This document shows positions 17,541 through 25,891 of a stretch of DNA of 64,000 nucleotides, one piece after another. Where the stretch lies: positions 1-64,000 of the forward strand of contig RIAZ01000027.1 in the NCBI GenBank assembly GCA_003762615.1, in the 5' to 3' direction. Numbering within the stretch: position 1 is the first letter of the stretch; every line of letters begins with the position of its first letter. Source of the DNA: Muribaculaceae bacterium Isolate-037 (Harlan) (GTDB lineage: Bacteria > Bacteroidota > Bacteroidia > Bacteroidales > Muribaculaceae). Below the pieces are notes generated by a model that saw only the letters and a list, made by a program, of their open reading frames with translations, was not told the DNA's origin and made no database searches. The position numbers and the translations under genes were made by a program.

Positions 17541-19118
17541 TTATTTGTCTGTTTCGATTAGCCAGGAGTCAAGAGATCGGATTGTGCTTGAAAAATTGGC
17601 TCCGATTTTTATGATTGCCCGATTGTCATCAGCTTGGAATGGGATCATATAATCGTGCGAATTAATTTGACGGATAGCTTCTAATGCCGATTTATCAATC
17701 TTAAATTCAAAGATATAGATATACTTTGAAGTCTTTGCAATCATGTCGATACGACCGGAAGAGGTCTTATACTCCACTTGTGTCATAAAACCGAGCAGTT
17801 TCATGATTGTAAATGTGATGTCCTGATAATGCTGTTCAAGCCTAAGCATATTGAAACCATCCTGATTGAAGTCGGCAAACAGACTTTGCAGCCGCTTCAT
17901 GAATCCTTCAGCATCACCGGATATTACATCATTATAAAATTTCTGTATACTGAACTCTGAATCATAACCAGCATCAGGTATATATACATTCCATAATTGG
18001 TTGAGAAAACCTCTTTCTACCTCTTTATTGGGGAATCCGAGTTGGAGCAGTCCGATTTCCGGTTCTGATGCTTTTATTGTGAGGTAGCCGGCTTGATAGA
18101 GCACGGGAAGCAGACTTGATTTCATGTCGAACGACACGTTCATGACATCAGACTGGAAAATACTATAATTTTCAAGACGTTGCGGTGAGATTTGATGTGT
18201 CTTGATCATCTTCACAAGAAATGTAGGGGTTCCGGTCTGAAACCAATAGTCGCTGATCTTTCTTTTCTGAAGGGCATTCAGCAGACTGAAAGGATTGTAG
18301 ACGTCAAGTGCATCTTCAGGTGAGAAATTATAGCCGTCATAATTCTCACGTAGTTTCGCGAATGCCTCATCCACTGTAAGATCCCTTTTTTCAGCAAGAG
18401 ACGCAACCCCTTCATGAAAATATTCGTGTAGCTCGTCCTCAGTTATACCACAGATGCCGCTATATTCCTCATCCATTGATATATCTACGAGATTATTCAG
18501 GTCGCTGAATATACTGAGATGCCCGAATTTTGTGACCCCGGTCAGCATGGCAAACCGGATATGTGTATCCTGTTTTTTTAAGTTACTATATATGGAACGA
18601 AGATCATTACGATATTCCTCTTGTAAAGATTTATTTCCAACAGTTTCAAGGAGAGGTTTATCATATTCATCAATCAATATCACTACAGGCTGTCCTGTCT
18701 GACGATGAGCCTCTTCTATAATTTGTCCGAATCGAAGACCGTATAAATCCTTCTCAATGATTGATATATTGTATTTCTTTTCCCAACCGGAAAGTATGGT
18801 GTTAAAATGTTTTTTCAGACTATCCGGCGATTCAAAATTGTTTCCGGAAAAGTCCAAATGAAATACGGGATGTGGTTCCCAATCAGAGGTATAGTCAGCA
18901 ATAGCCAAACCGTCGAAAAGTTCCTTTCGCCCATTGAAATAGGCTTCTATCGTGGAGATCAGCAATGATTTTCCGAAACGTCGCGGACGGCTGAGGAAGA
19001 TGTACTGCCCGGTTGAGATCAGACTATGGATGTATTCTGTCTTATCGACATATACGTAACCTCCCTCGCGTATCTTCGAGAAAGATTGCAGACCGATTGG
19101 ATATAATTGCCGTGACAT
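17541..19118 (-). CDS. AAA-ATPase-like protein with PD-(D/E)XK nuclease domain
   Basis: The 525-residue protein, from the ATG at 19118, belongs to the AAA-ATPase_like / PDDEXK_9 architecture abundant in Bacteroidales. LYPIGLQSFSKIREGGYVYV and DKTEYIHSL open the family. Walker A is RPRRFGKSLL near residue 42, Walker B VVILIDEYDKPLL near 146, and TGVTKFGHLSIFSDLNNL is the sensor region. The C-terminal nuclease motif is GRIDMIA and IYIFEFKI near residues 455-475. The function is not established; such genes are multicopy and behave like accessory genes. An in-frame start at 19172 would add 18 residues outside the conserved N-terminus, so I used 19118. A TATCTTTG box on the minus strand (19170-19177) could be its promoter. 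Confidence 0.88.
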   Translation of the reverse strand: MSRQLYPIGLQSFSKIREGGYVYVDKTEYIHSLISTGQYIFLSRPRRFGKSLLISTIEAYFNGRKELFDGLAIADYTSDWEPHPVFHLDFSGNNFESPDSLKKHFNTILSGWEKKYNISIIEKDLYGLRFGQIIEEAHRQTGQPVVILIDEYDKPLLETVGNKSLQEEYRNDLRSIYSNLKKQDTHIRFAMLTGVTKFGHLSIFSDLNNLVDISMDEEYSGICGITEDELHEYFHEGVASLAEKRDLTVDEAFAKLRENYDGYNFSPEDALDVYNPFSLLNALQKRKISDYWFQTGTPTFLVKMIKTHQISPQRLENYSIFQSDVMNVSFDMKSSLLPVLYQAGYLTIKASEPEIGLLQLGFPNKEVERGFLNQLWNVYIPDAGYDSEFSIQKFYNDVISGDAEGFMKRLQSLFADFNQDGFNMLRLEQHYQDITFTIMKLLGFMTQVEYKTSSGRIDMIAKTSKYIYIFEFKIDKSALEAIRQINSHDYMIPFQADDNRAIIKIGANFSSTIRSLDSWLIETDK

Positions 19119-19248
19119 TTCTCTAATCTTTTTAGTTTTATTAAAGCGGTTTGTGCGACTACTTTCTTGCAAAGATAGTCATAAATATTTTAATTCAAGC
19201 ATTTGCAGCAGATAATTAATTTCATAAATCTGACATGTGACTTGTTTA

Positions 19249-19998
19249 TCACCATCTTCTGAAGCAACGGAAAAGATTGAAAGGATTGAGGAAACGGAGG
19301 AATGACCGGTGGGAATCGCGACGGGCAGCACGCTCGGCTGTTTCAACTTGTGCGGCTACAATATCCTTATCTGTGCCATTCTTTACAGCTTGACGAAGCA
19401 CAGACATTATCTCATGCTTGTCGCCGAAATTAGCCTCTTGTCGGGAGAGTATGCGTGATACGGTGCGTTTGATTCTGTTAGGATATATCACAAACTCATA
19501 GTCCGAATCTGTCTTGATATTCTTCAGTTTACAATCGCCATAGAACACCACCACCGAATAAATCGGTATATGAGGATTATGCGGCAGATTCTCTCTCAAA
19601 GCCATGATATGCCCCTTGTTCTGCATCAGCGGATTATAGAAACGGTATTTCTCATGTCCGTGAGCGAGCACCTTTGTCCAGTATCTCTGCCAGACATCAC
19701 CGAAAATCCAGCCGCTGTAATCCTTTATCTCAAAGGCTATCAGTCCGCATTTCGTAGCCACCACCAAGTCAACCTGCGTATATGTGCCGGATCTCCGCCG
19801 GATATAGCAGTCATGAAAGATAGCTTTTGGGTTGATTCCCATTCTAAGCAACGTGAGGACAGTCTTCCTTTCCGACCATTCCCCACGTTTTGGGGACGTT
19901 ACACTACGGAGCAGCCGCCTGTCGTCAATATATCTCCACAGGCGTATGCAGGCTATAGTGATGAATAGGATAAGGATAGATATTGCAATTAGTTCCAT
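19249..19998 (-). CDS. Membrane-anchored NERD-domain protein
   Basis: The 249-residue protein has one N-terminal membrane helix (ELIAISILILFITIACIRLW) and a NERD (nuclease-related) domain: GEWSERKTVL, YTQVDLVVATKCGLIAFEIK and DVWQRYW. The Asp and the Glu-x-Lys pattern match the PD-(D/E)XK-like core of NERD. The C-terminal 40 residues are rich in Arg and Phe. Function is unknown; NERD domains are thought to process or bind nucleic acids. The start lies two bases after the stop of the pseudouridine synthase gene, so the two are co-transcribed. Confidence 0.85.
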   Translation of the reverse strand: MELIAISILILFITIACIRLWRYIDDRRLLRSVTSPKRGEWSERKTVLTLLRMGINPKAIFHDCYIRRRSGTYTQVDLVVATKCGLIAFEIKDYSGWIFGDVWQRYWTKVLAHGHEKYRFYNPLMQNKGHIMALRENLPHNPHIPIYSVVVFYGDCKLKNIKTDSDYEFVIYPNRIKRTVSRILSRQEANFGDKHEIMSVLRQAVKNGTDKDIVAAQVETAERAARRDSHRSFLRFLNPFNLFRCFRRW

Positions 19999-20000
19999 TC

Positions 20001-21596
20001 TTATTTCTTAGGAAAATCGGGATTAGACGTGAAGGAGTAGGGTGTGCCATTGAAGGAGAAACTTATAGCCGATGCGTGCAGCAGCATACGGGAGCAGGGG
20101 GTGCGGTTATTACGATAGTATAGTTTGTCGCCAACTATCGGCATACCGAGTCCGAGAGGGGAGGCAGCGTGCAGTCGCAACTGATGAGTGCGTCCTGTAA
20201 GAGGATGAAATTCAATATGGGTAAGTCCGTCCTTGACCTGCACCACGCGATAATCCGTCAGCGCATCCTTGCCGCCATTGGTCATGTATATGTCCACCAT
20301 CTGTCGGGGGCGGTCGTTAAGGTCGGGAGCCAACGGTAGTGAGATTCTTCCTTCAAGTGGGTGAGAGGTGACGGATATATCGCCGTCAAGCACAGCTATA
20401 TACGTCTTCTTCACCAACCGCATTTCAAACATACGATGAAACCGGCTCTGCGTCCTCACGTCAAAAGCGAGTAGCAACAGTCCGGAAGTGTCGCGGTCGA
20501 GTCGGTGTGCCGGAAATACGTCGCGCCCATAATGCTTACGCAATAGGCTTACCACAGATGGCGCGTCGCTTTTACCGGGTACGGAGAGGAGTCCGGAAGG
20601 TTTGTTGACCACGCAAAATCTCTCGTTCTCATATATAATTTCCGGCATCAGTTCGCCGGGGAGGGATGAGGAGGGTGATTGATCCACGTCAAGCCCGCGC
20701 ATCATCCATCCGAGTATAGGCAGGCACTTGCTATGGCAAGCCGGATAGTGCGCTCCATGATAGCGCACTTCCCCCCTTGGAGATTCCCCATGCCAGAACT
20801 CAGCGATTTCCAGAGGTTGCAGATCATGAAGATAGGCATATTGCAGCAACTTCGGTGCGCAGCATTCGCCACTTCCGGAGGGTGGCACTATGCCGTTATA
20901 CTCTACAAAGATAGTGTTGAGGTCTTTTGATTCACCCTCTGCGTTAAGCATACGGAAATTGGAGAATAGCCAGCGCTGCAGATTCTCCGACATTCGTCGT
21001 CGTTTCTCTTTCAATCCGGAGATACGCGCCTTACATTCGTCAATACGCTCCAGTATGGGGGCAAGTTGCTGACGTGCTGCGAGTTTGCAACGATGCAGTT
21101 CAGCTTTAAGATACTGGCTCTCACGTATCAGCAGAGTCTCTTCCTCCTGAGATACGCCCTCCTTGCGGCGTGCATCGCGTATGGTCTTAGCCTCCGCCAT
21201 ACGTCGGCGTGCAACCTCAATAGCATTATCGGTCTCCGCTTTCAAAGTCTCATATTCGCGTAGGAGAGATGCATATTCATGGTTCTCTATTTCGGATATG
21301 ACGCGATTGAGAGCAGAGATCTCCCTTTCATGCACCTTGAAATAACCATCCTCATCAAGATAATCGAATATAGGCGGCACAAATCCCTGCCAATGGAAAG
21401 AATCGGCAATCTGTCCGGAGAATGCAGCAAGGGAGGATACCACTCCGTCAGCATCCTTCACCAATAAAATACCAAACATCTTCCCCTTCTCGATTTCATC
21501 GCGGAAGGGGGGATGGCGCATGATGTCCCATTGAAGCATCTCGCTATAGGCACGGAGCAGATCCGGACTCGGAGAGTAGTGGAACGGGGAATTCAT
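20001..21596 (-). CDS. RluA-family pseudouridine synthase with long N-terminal extension
   Basis: The C-terminal half is a complete RluA-type catalytic domain that isomerises uridine in rRNA or tRNA. It contains YENERFCVVNKPSGLLSVPG, the active-site motif HRLDRDTSGLLLLAF with the catalytic Asp at about residue 366, and HPLTGRTHQLRLH. The N-terminal 300 residues include a long coiled coil (about residues 110-210, alternating Glu/Arg/Lys) and a segment SGECCAPKLLQYA with HGESPRGEVRYHGAHYPAC, characteristic of the large two-domain RluA proteins of Bacteroidetes. No S4 domain is seen. It starts seven bases after the thiC stop, suggesting a thiC-rluA-NERD transcript. Confidence 0.9.
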   Translation of the reverse strand: MNSPFHYSPSPDLLRAYSEMLQWDIMRHPPFRDEIEKGKMFGILLVKDADGVVSSLAAFSGQIADSFHWQGFVPPIFDYLDEDGYFKVHEREISALNRVISEIENHEYASLLREYETLKAETDNAIEVARRRMAEAKTIRDARRKEGVSQEEETLLIRESQYLKAELHRCKLAARQQLAPILERIDECKARISGLKEKRRRMSENLQRWLFSNFRMLNAEGESKDLNTIFVEYNGIVPPSGSGECCAPKLLQYAYLHDLQPLEIAEFWHGESPRGEVRYHGAHYPACHSKCLPILGWMMRGLDVDQSPSSSLPGELMPEIIYENERFCVVNKPSGLLSVPGKSDAPSVVSLLRKHYGRDVFPAHRLDRDTSGLLLLAFDVRTQSRFHRMFEMRLVKKTYIAVLDGDISVTSHPLEGRISLPLAPDLNDRPRQMVDIYMTNGGKDALTDYRVVQVKDGLTHIEFHPLTGRTHQLRLHAASPLGLGMPIVGDKLYYRNNRTPCSRMLLHASAISFSFNGTPYSFTSNPDFPKK

Positions 21597-21602
21597 ATCT
21601 CG

Positions 21603-23318
21603 TCAGGATTCTGAGCATGAACCGGCGATATCTTGGGAAATCCTCATGGCGCAGAAATTTGGTCCGCACATCGTGCAGAACCTGTCGTCAGCATCAGGGG
21701 CGTTGCGTCTTGACTCAAGATAGTAGCGTTTGGCTTTTTCAGGGTCAAGTGACAGATTGAACTGGTCTTTCCATCTGAATTCATAGCGCGCCTTGCTGAG
21801 GGCGTCGTCCCTTACGTTGGCACCCGGAAATCCCTTGCAGAGGTCCGCGGCATGGGCGGCAATCTTATAGGCTATTACCCCATCGCGCACATCGTTCAGG
21901 TCGGGTAGGGAGAGATGTTCCTTAGGGGTGACGTAGCATATCATGGCGGTTCCGAGACTTGAGATTATTGCCGCTCCGATTGCCGACGTGATATGGTCGT
22001 AGGCGGGTGCTATATCGGTGGTGAGCGGACCGAGAGTATAGAACGGCGCGCCGTCGCATGTCTTGACCTGCTTATCCATATTCTCGCGTATCTTGTTCAT
22101 GGGCACGTGTCCCGGACCCTCGATAATTACCTGCACATCGTGTTGCCACGCCTTGCGTGTAAGCTCGCCGAGCACTTCAAGTTCAAGAAATTGCGCGCGG
22201 TCGTTGGCATCGTGTGTCGAGCCGGGACGCATCCCGTCGCCGAGCGAGACAGCCACATCATATTTGTTGAGAATCTCGCATATCTCATCAAAATGAGTGT
22301 AGAGGAAGCTTTCCTGATCATGCTCCACACACCATTGCGTCATGATGGAGCCTCCACGCGACACACATCCTGTCAGACGTTTGCCCACGAGTAGGGCATG
22401 CTCGCGGAGCACACCGGCATGGATAGTGAAATAGTCCACACCCTGCTCACATTGTTCGATGAGTGTGTCGCGGTAGATCTCCCATGTGAGGTCGCTCACT
22501 TTTCCGTTGACTTTCTCAAGAGCCTGATATATAGGCACCGTGCCAACCGGTACCGGACAGTTGCGGATGATCCATTCGCGGGTCTCGTGTATGTTGTTGC
22601 CCGTAGACAGATCCATCAGCGTGTCGCCACCCCAATAGCAGCTCCATACCGCCTTTGCCACCTCCTCCTCAATGCCCGAGGAGAGTGCTGAGTTGCCGAT
22701 ATTGGTGTTGAGTTTTACTGAGAAAGCCGGTCCGATGATCATAGGCTCAGCTTCCGGATGGTTGATATTGGCGGCAATGATGGCGCGCCCGGCAGCCACC
22801 TCGTCGCGCACGAACTCGGGAGTGATGTAGGTCTTTATGCCTCTCTTCTCATTATCGAGATTCTCGCGGATCGCCACGTATTCCATCTCCGGGGTGATCA
22901 TCCCCTTGCGGGCATAGTGCATCTGGGTGACACGCCGACCCTCCTTTGCCTTGCGGGGTTTGTGGGTCATCGGGAAACGTATGGCATCGAGAGACTTGTC
23001 GTCACGTCGTGCCTTGCCGTATTCGCTTGATATGTCGGGCTGCACCTCTGTGTCGTCTCTGTCAGCAATCCAACTCTCTCGCTTGCGGGGAAGACCCTTA
23101 TTGATGTCAATCTTGATGTCAGGGTCGGTATACGGACCACTTGTGTCGTACACTGTCACCGGCTCGTTAGGATATTCCACTCGTTTGCCGTTTTCAATAG
23201 TGACCGTGGGATATTGGTGTATCTCTCTCATCGCCACTTTTATTGGAAACAGTTTCCCATTCACGTATATCTTGGTTGAGTTAGGATAGACCGAGACATT
23301 GATATTTTCTATGTTCAT
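21603..23318 (-). CDS. thiC: Phosphomethylpyrimidine synthase ThiC
   Basis: ThiC converts aminoimidazole ribotide to hydroxymethylpyrimidine phosphate, the pyrimidine half of thiamin, in a radical SAM reaction. The 571-residue protein is full length. It has the family signatures MTQWCVEHDQESFLYTHFDE, VSLGDGMRPGSTHDA and VIIEGPGHVPMNKI. The C-terminal [4Fe-4S] motif CTMCGPNFCAM is near residue 550. The cytoplasmic enzyme is encoded without other thi genes in this window. Transcription is controlled by a TPP riboswitch and terminator upstream. The ATG at 23318 gives the normal N-terminus. Confidence 0.97.
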   Translation of the reverse strand: MNIENINVSVYPNSTKIYVNGKLFPIKVAMREIHQYPTVTIENGKRVEYPNEPVTVYDTSGPYTDPDIKIDINKGLPRKRESWIADRDDTEVQPDISSEYGKARRDDKSLDAIRFPMTHKPRKAKEGRRVTQMHYARKGMITPEMEYVAIRENLDNEKRGIKTYITPEFVRDEVAAGRAIIAANINHPEAEPMIIGPAFSVKLNTNIGNSALSSGIEEEVAKAVWSCYWGGDTLMDLSTGNNIHETREWIIRNCPVPVGTVPIYQALEKVNGKVSDLTWEIYRDTLIEQCEQGVDYFTIHAGVLREHALLVGKRLTGCVSRGGSIMTQWCVEHDQESFLYTHFDEICEILNKYDVAVSLGDGMRPGSTHDANDRAQFLELEVLGELTRKAWQHDVQVIIEGPGHVPMNKIRENMDKQVKTCDGAPFYTLGPLTTDIAPAYDHITSAIGAAIISSLGTAMICYVTPKEHLSLPDLNDVRDGVIAYKIAAHAADLCKGFPGANVRDDALSKARYEFRWKDQFNLSLDPEKAKRYYLESRRNAPDADDRFCTMCGPNFCAMRISQDIAGSCSES

Positions 23319-23370
23319 TATGTTGATTGTTATTTAATTGTCGGAGTATGAGTGTTACAGTGACACGTAT

Positions 23371-23399
23371 AAATAAAAAACGGTCCGATCTGTGGACCG
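23371..23399 (-). terminator. Intrinsic terminator of the thiC riboswitch expression platform
   Basis: On the minus strand CGGTCC and GGACCG form a stem (23381-23399) followed by TTTTTTATTT (23371-23380). It lies between the TPP aptamer and the thiC start, so TPP binding probably favours premature termination. Confidence 0.8.
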
Positions 23400-23427
23400 C
23401 ACCGAATGATAGAGGATTCTAATTCCA

Positions 23428-23508
23428 TGGGAAGCTCCCTTCATCGGCATTATCCGCATCAGGTTCACAGGGTATGATCTCAGCTCCTGAAGGGGCACCC
23501 CTGCTTCG
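23428..23508 (-). promoter_or_regulatory. TPP riboswitch (THI box) aptamer
   Basis: The minus strand shows the conserved blocks in order: GGGGTGCC, GCTGAGATCATACCC, GTGAACCTGATGCGGATAAT, and GAAGGGAGC. These are the helices and TPP-binding bulges of the THI box. Position directly upstream of thiC confirms the assignment. Confidence 0.95.
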
Positions 23509-23512
23509 TCTG

Positions 23513-23544
23513 CAAAGGTAGTTTAAAAACTCAACACATGCAAA
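23513..23544 (-). promoter_or_regulatory. thiC: Promoter of the thiC transcript
   Basis: TTTG (23541-23544) and TACCTTTG (23513-23520) on the minus strand are separated by 20 bp, an exact Bacteroidetes promoter. Transcription would begin a few bases downstream, right at the riboswitch. Confidence 0.85.
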
Positions 23545-23753
23545 TTTAGGCACCGGTTTTATTTTTTATTCCCGAAGAAAGGATAAAGGATCATTAAGTA
23601 ATCAAAGAAAAGAAAGAAAACTCTGCGTTCTCCGTGAGATTGATGGTTTAAATGGAGCATGGGGAGCATGGTGCCTCCTGATCTTCTGACTTCTATATCC
23701 CGCTGCAGGTTGATGAGATACATAAGAAGTGATTGTAGACCAGGGAGGGTGGG
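23545..23753. other. Intergenic gap upstream of thiC
   Basis: No gene is supported. The stretch 23621-23640 carries a copy of the dispersed CTCTGCGTTCTCCGTG word also found in other gaps of the window. Confidence 0.5.
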
Positions 23754-24158
23754 TCAATCGTTGAAGGCAAGGGTGAGGGCTATGCCATCATTGGTGAAAT
23801 TGATTGCCTTGGGGGAGAGAATTTCAAGAGCCTTCTTCAATTGTGGGATATTCTGAAGATGCACCAATATCGTGTGGTTCTCCTTCGGTTCGATAATCTC
23901 ACCCAGTTTGGATTTCGTCAGATACTGAGTAATGCCGGAAATCACCATATCAAGGGGTGCACCACCATCATATTTGAAAAAGATGTCATTCCCCTGAATC
24001 CTCACCACAGTGAGTTTCACGGAGATAGTCATCAGAAGAATCTTCTTGCCATACGCGACATTGACAGAGTCCCTGTCGACGAAAGACAGTTTCACAGGAG
24101 CCTTCGCAGCCTTCAAAATCTGCTGCTCCACTTCCGGATAAGAAATCGCTATTTTCAT
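23754..24158 (-). CDS. Hypothetical protein
   Basis: A 134-residue soluble protein starting MKIAISYPEVEQQILKAAK; an ATG three codons upstream is also possible. It has two beta-rich blocks (KILLMTISVKLTVVRI, DIFFKYDGG) and a C-terminal helix-strand unit. No signal peptide or membrane segment is seen. I do not recognise a family. It lies 35 bp downstream of a zinc-binding hypothetical gene on the same strand, so the two may be co-transcribed. Composition is like that of the neighbours. Confidence 0.55.
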   Translation of the reverse strand: MKIAISYPEVEQQILKAAKAPVKLSFVDRDSVNVAYGKKILLMTISVKLTVVRIQGNDIFFKYDGGAPLDMVISGITQYLTKSKLGEIIEPKENHTILVHLQNIPQLKKALEILSPKAINFTNDGIALTLAFND

Positions 24159-24193
24159 ATCAATCAAATTTATATTTATAATTCTAACGTAAC

Positions 24194-24769
24194 TTAACCG
24201 TCAAAATTACTATTCTCTTGTGAGATATTTTTCTCCCATTTTTCTATCTCGTTATAAAACCCATAATCCCGTGCAATCGTCTTGAATCTCCGTAATACAT
24301 TACTCATATAGTTCGGTTCGAACAATCCCTTTTCAGAAGCTTTCTTATAACGATTGAATGCTTCGGTGAAAGCATTGAAAGCTTCCTCCCGTGAAGGGAA
24401 ATATGTAAGTTTGATTCTACGGAGTCCCGATTTGAAACATCTCATGTAATCATCGCGAGTCCAGTTCTTTTCCGTGACAGTTTTTTTGTCAATACCGTCG
24501 TTTGATGCCTTGACTTGATTATTACCTTGATTTGTATTCTGATAGAGCGACTTTTGGAATTTACTGGTATAAGCCTTTTTGTGGGAACTTGTCAGATGCC
24601 ATGCAGCACATGCAGCGCAGTAATATGTTCGGGTCAGCTTCTTACCCCCGCTTTTCACCACATCTTGACCATTATAGCGTATAAAAGCGAGAGCTTTCTC
24701 TTTTGATGGAAAACTCATCTTGGCTCGATTGCAATCTGGACAAAATATATGATTCTTAGTCGGTTTCAA
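24194..24769 (-). CDS. Hypothetical protein with N-terminal zinc-ribbon-like cysteines
   Basis: The 191-residue protein begins with a TTG codon; no ATG is available upstream in frame. The first 62 residues have FCPDCNRAKM and YYCAACAAWHLTS, a Cys4 (or Cys3-His) arrangement with AFIRYNG between, like a small nucleic-acid-binding zinc domain. The middle is polar and rich in Gln, Asn and Lys. The C-terminal half is helical and basic (RRIKLTYF, RRFKTIARDYGFYNEI). Family not recognised. A minus-strand TAACTTTG (24804-24811) 35 bp upstream fits a promoter -7 box. Confidence 0.6.
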   Translation of the reverse strand: MKPTKNHIFCPDCNRAKMSFPSKEKALAFIRYNGQDVVKSGGKKLTRTYYCAACAAWHLTSSHKKAYTSKFQKSLYQNTNQGNNQVKASNDGIDKKTVTEKNWTRDDYMRCFKSGLRRIKLTYFPSREEAFNAFTEAFNRYKKASEKGLFEPNYMSNVLRRFKTIARDYGFYNEIEKWEKNISQENSNFDG

Positions 24770-25000
24770 GTCTATTGATTCGTTATGATATTTATATATT
24801 GCCCAAAGTTAACGTTTATTCGTGAGGTATGCAACATTTTACCACGCATAACTTCCCATAAAATACCATCTTACCCTGAGATGATTCAACCATTGACGAC
24901 ACAGAAATCTATATCCCTCATAGACAACGGTGTGATTTAACCGCGGAGCATACGGAGCGCACAGAAATTTATATTTTCCCTTTGAGCTCCCAGTAGGTGG
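24770..25000. other. 231-bp gap with one dispersed-repeat copy
   Basis: No gene is seen. At 24939-24970 there is a CGCGGAGCATACGGAGCGCA stretch, a degenerate member of the CACGGAG repeat family. The upstream promoter box of the preceding gene lies at 24804-24811. Confidence 0.5.
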
Positions 25001-25122
25001 TAAGCATTAACTGAAGTAGATCTTGCAGTTGCCACATACAATAACATCGACAATAACTTATTATGGTTGTAGTCGATGTTATTGTATGTTGTATCTTCAG
25101 TCTGTACTTCAAGTTAATGCTT
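25001..25122. repeat. 122-bp imperfect palindrome, MITE-like or terminator
   Basis: The arms start TAAGCATTAACT at 25001 and are mirrored by AGTTAATGCTTA ending at 25122. The inner part ACATACAATAACATCGA (from about 25035) pairs exactly with its complement at about 25072-25088. The stop codon of the 89-residue gene lies inside the right arm. It could be a long terminator hairpin or a small non-autonomous element. Confidence 0.7.
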
Positions 25123-25383
25123 ACTGTATTTCAGATCTTCAATCATGTTTTGGTATTTTTTTGGTAAATCTGGATACCAGTTCTCAGTAACTGCCTTAGG
25201 ATAGTTTGCCTTAATGCAGGCTTGTAAGAGATACATAAGATGTTTAGCTTCCGCTATATTTTCTGCTTCAAAACGAATGCTTCCTATCATATTTTTTTCT
25301 TCGGCAGCAGCAGTTTTTACTTTAAGACCATCAAAAACACCGTTGGTTTGAAGAGTTAACCAGTGGTATAATTTTTTCTCCAT
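25114..25383 (-). CDS. Hypothetical 89-residue protein downstream of the precursor peptides
   Basis: A small acidic/basic mixed protein beginning MEKKLYHWLTLQTNGVFDG, with a central helix NIAEAKHLMYLLQACIKANY and a C-terminal YPDLPKKYQNMIEDL. It has one cysteine and no signal peptide or zinc motif. I recognise no family. It is the last gene of the minus-strand run that contains the two precursor-like peptides 69 bp upstream, so it may be an accessory or immunity protein of that locus (inference). Its stop codon lies in the arm of a long palindrome that may terminate the transcript. Confidence 0.55.
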   Translation of the reverse strand: MEKKLYHWLTLQTNGVFDGLKVKTAAAEEKNMIGSIRFEAENIAEAKHLMYLLQACIKANYPKAVTENWYPDLPKKYQNMIEDLKYSKH

Positions 25384-25451
25384 AATCTAAATTTTATGAT
25401 AGACTCAATATTAAGATAATATACTGAGAATCTAAATCCTTGGTTATAGAT

Positions 25452-25565
25452 TTAGTACTCATCTTGTCCATAACCAATATGGACTACGCAGCAATGATTC
25501 CAACATCCTTGACTAAATGCTGCATCTAGATCTCTCAAAACAGGAATTTCAAATTTAATTTTCAT
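25452..25565 (-). CDS. RiPP precursor-like peptide B
   Basis: This 37-residue ORF is a paralogue of the one at 25674-25787. It has a leader-like N-terminus starting MKIKFEIPVLRDLD, followed by FS and a Cys-rich C-terminus GCWNHCCVVHIGYGQDEY. Identical length, matching leader and a core in which Gly-Cys-Trp-x-His-Cys-Cys is fixed while neighbouring residues vary conservatively (Ala/Asn, Val/Ile, Tyr/Trp) argue for a translated and selected gene. A radical SAM-SPASM enzyme, the usual partner of such precursors, is encoded 1.4 kb upstream beyond an insertion element. No classical double-glycine cleavage site is visible. Confidence 0.7.
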   Translation of the reverse strand: MKIKFEIPVLRDLDAAFSQGCWNHCCVVHIGYGQDEY

Positions 25566-25589
25566 ATTTTATGGATTTTATTAGAAATA

Positions 25590-25638
25590 GGAGCCTAATT
25601 TAACTAAAATTCAGACGACTCCATTTAATCTGAATATG
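25590..25638. repeat. 49-bp direct repeat upstream of precursor B
   Basis: This segment and 25812-25860 differ at a single base. Each lies just upstream of a precursor gene and contains ATTCAGA and TCTGAAT, a 7-bp inverted repeat able to form a hairpin in the leader RNA. The repeats show that the precursor gene was duplicated together with its leader. Confidence 0.85.
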
Positions 25639-25673
25639 TAATAATCGGGGATCTAAATCCATGGGTTATTGAT

Positions 25674-25787
25674 TTAGAACTCATCTTGCCCCCAACCAAC
25701 ATGTACGGCACAGCAGTGAGCCCAACATCCTGCGCTAAATACAGAGTCAAGGTCTTCCAATATTGGAATTTCAAAGTCAATTTTCAT
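25674..25787 (-). CDS. RiPP precursor-like peptide A
   Basis: The 37-residue ORF starts MKIDFEIPILEDLD and ends in the core GCWAHCCAVHVGWGQDEF. Compared with peptide B, the Phe-Glu-Ile-Pro-x-Leu-x-Asp-Leu-Asp leader and the core residues Gly, Cys, Trp, His, Cys, Cys, Val-His, Gly-(Tyr/Trp)-Gly-Gln-Asp-Glu are conserved. Such a leader is of the kind bound by PqqD-like recognition domains, and the maturase upstream appears to carry such a domain at its N-terminus. It was originally the next gene after the maturase; an IS630-type element now separates them. Confidence 0.72.
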   Translation of the reverse strand: MKIDFEIPILEDLDSVFSAGCWAHCCAVHVGWGQDEF

Positions 25788-25811
25788 ATAATCCTATTTT
25801 TAGTAATAATT

Positions 25812-25860
25812 GGAGCCTGATTTAACTAAAATTCAGACGACTCCATTTAATCTGAATATG
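25812..25860. repeat. 49-bp direct repeat upstream of precursor A
   Basis: Second copy of the leader repeat described at 25590-25638. The original stop codon of the maturase gene falls at 25861-25863, directly next to this repeat. Confidence 0.85.
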
Positions 25861-25891
25861 CTATAATGGACAATAGAAATATGGATTACTA

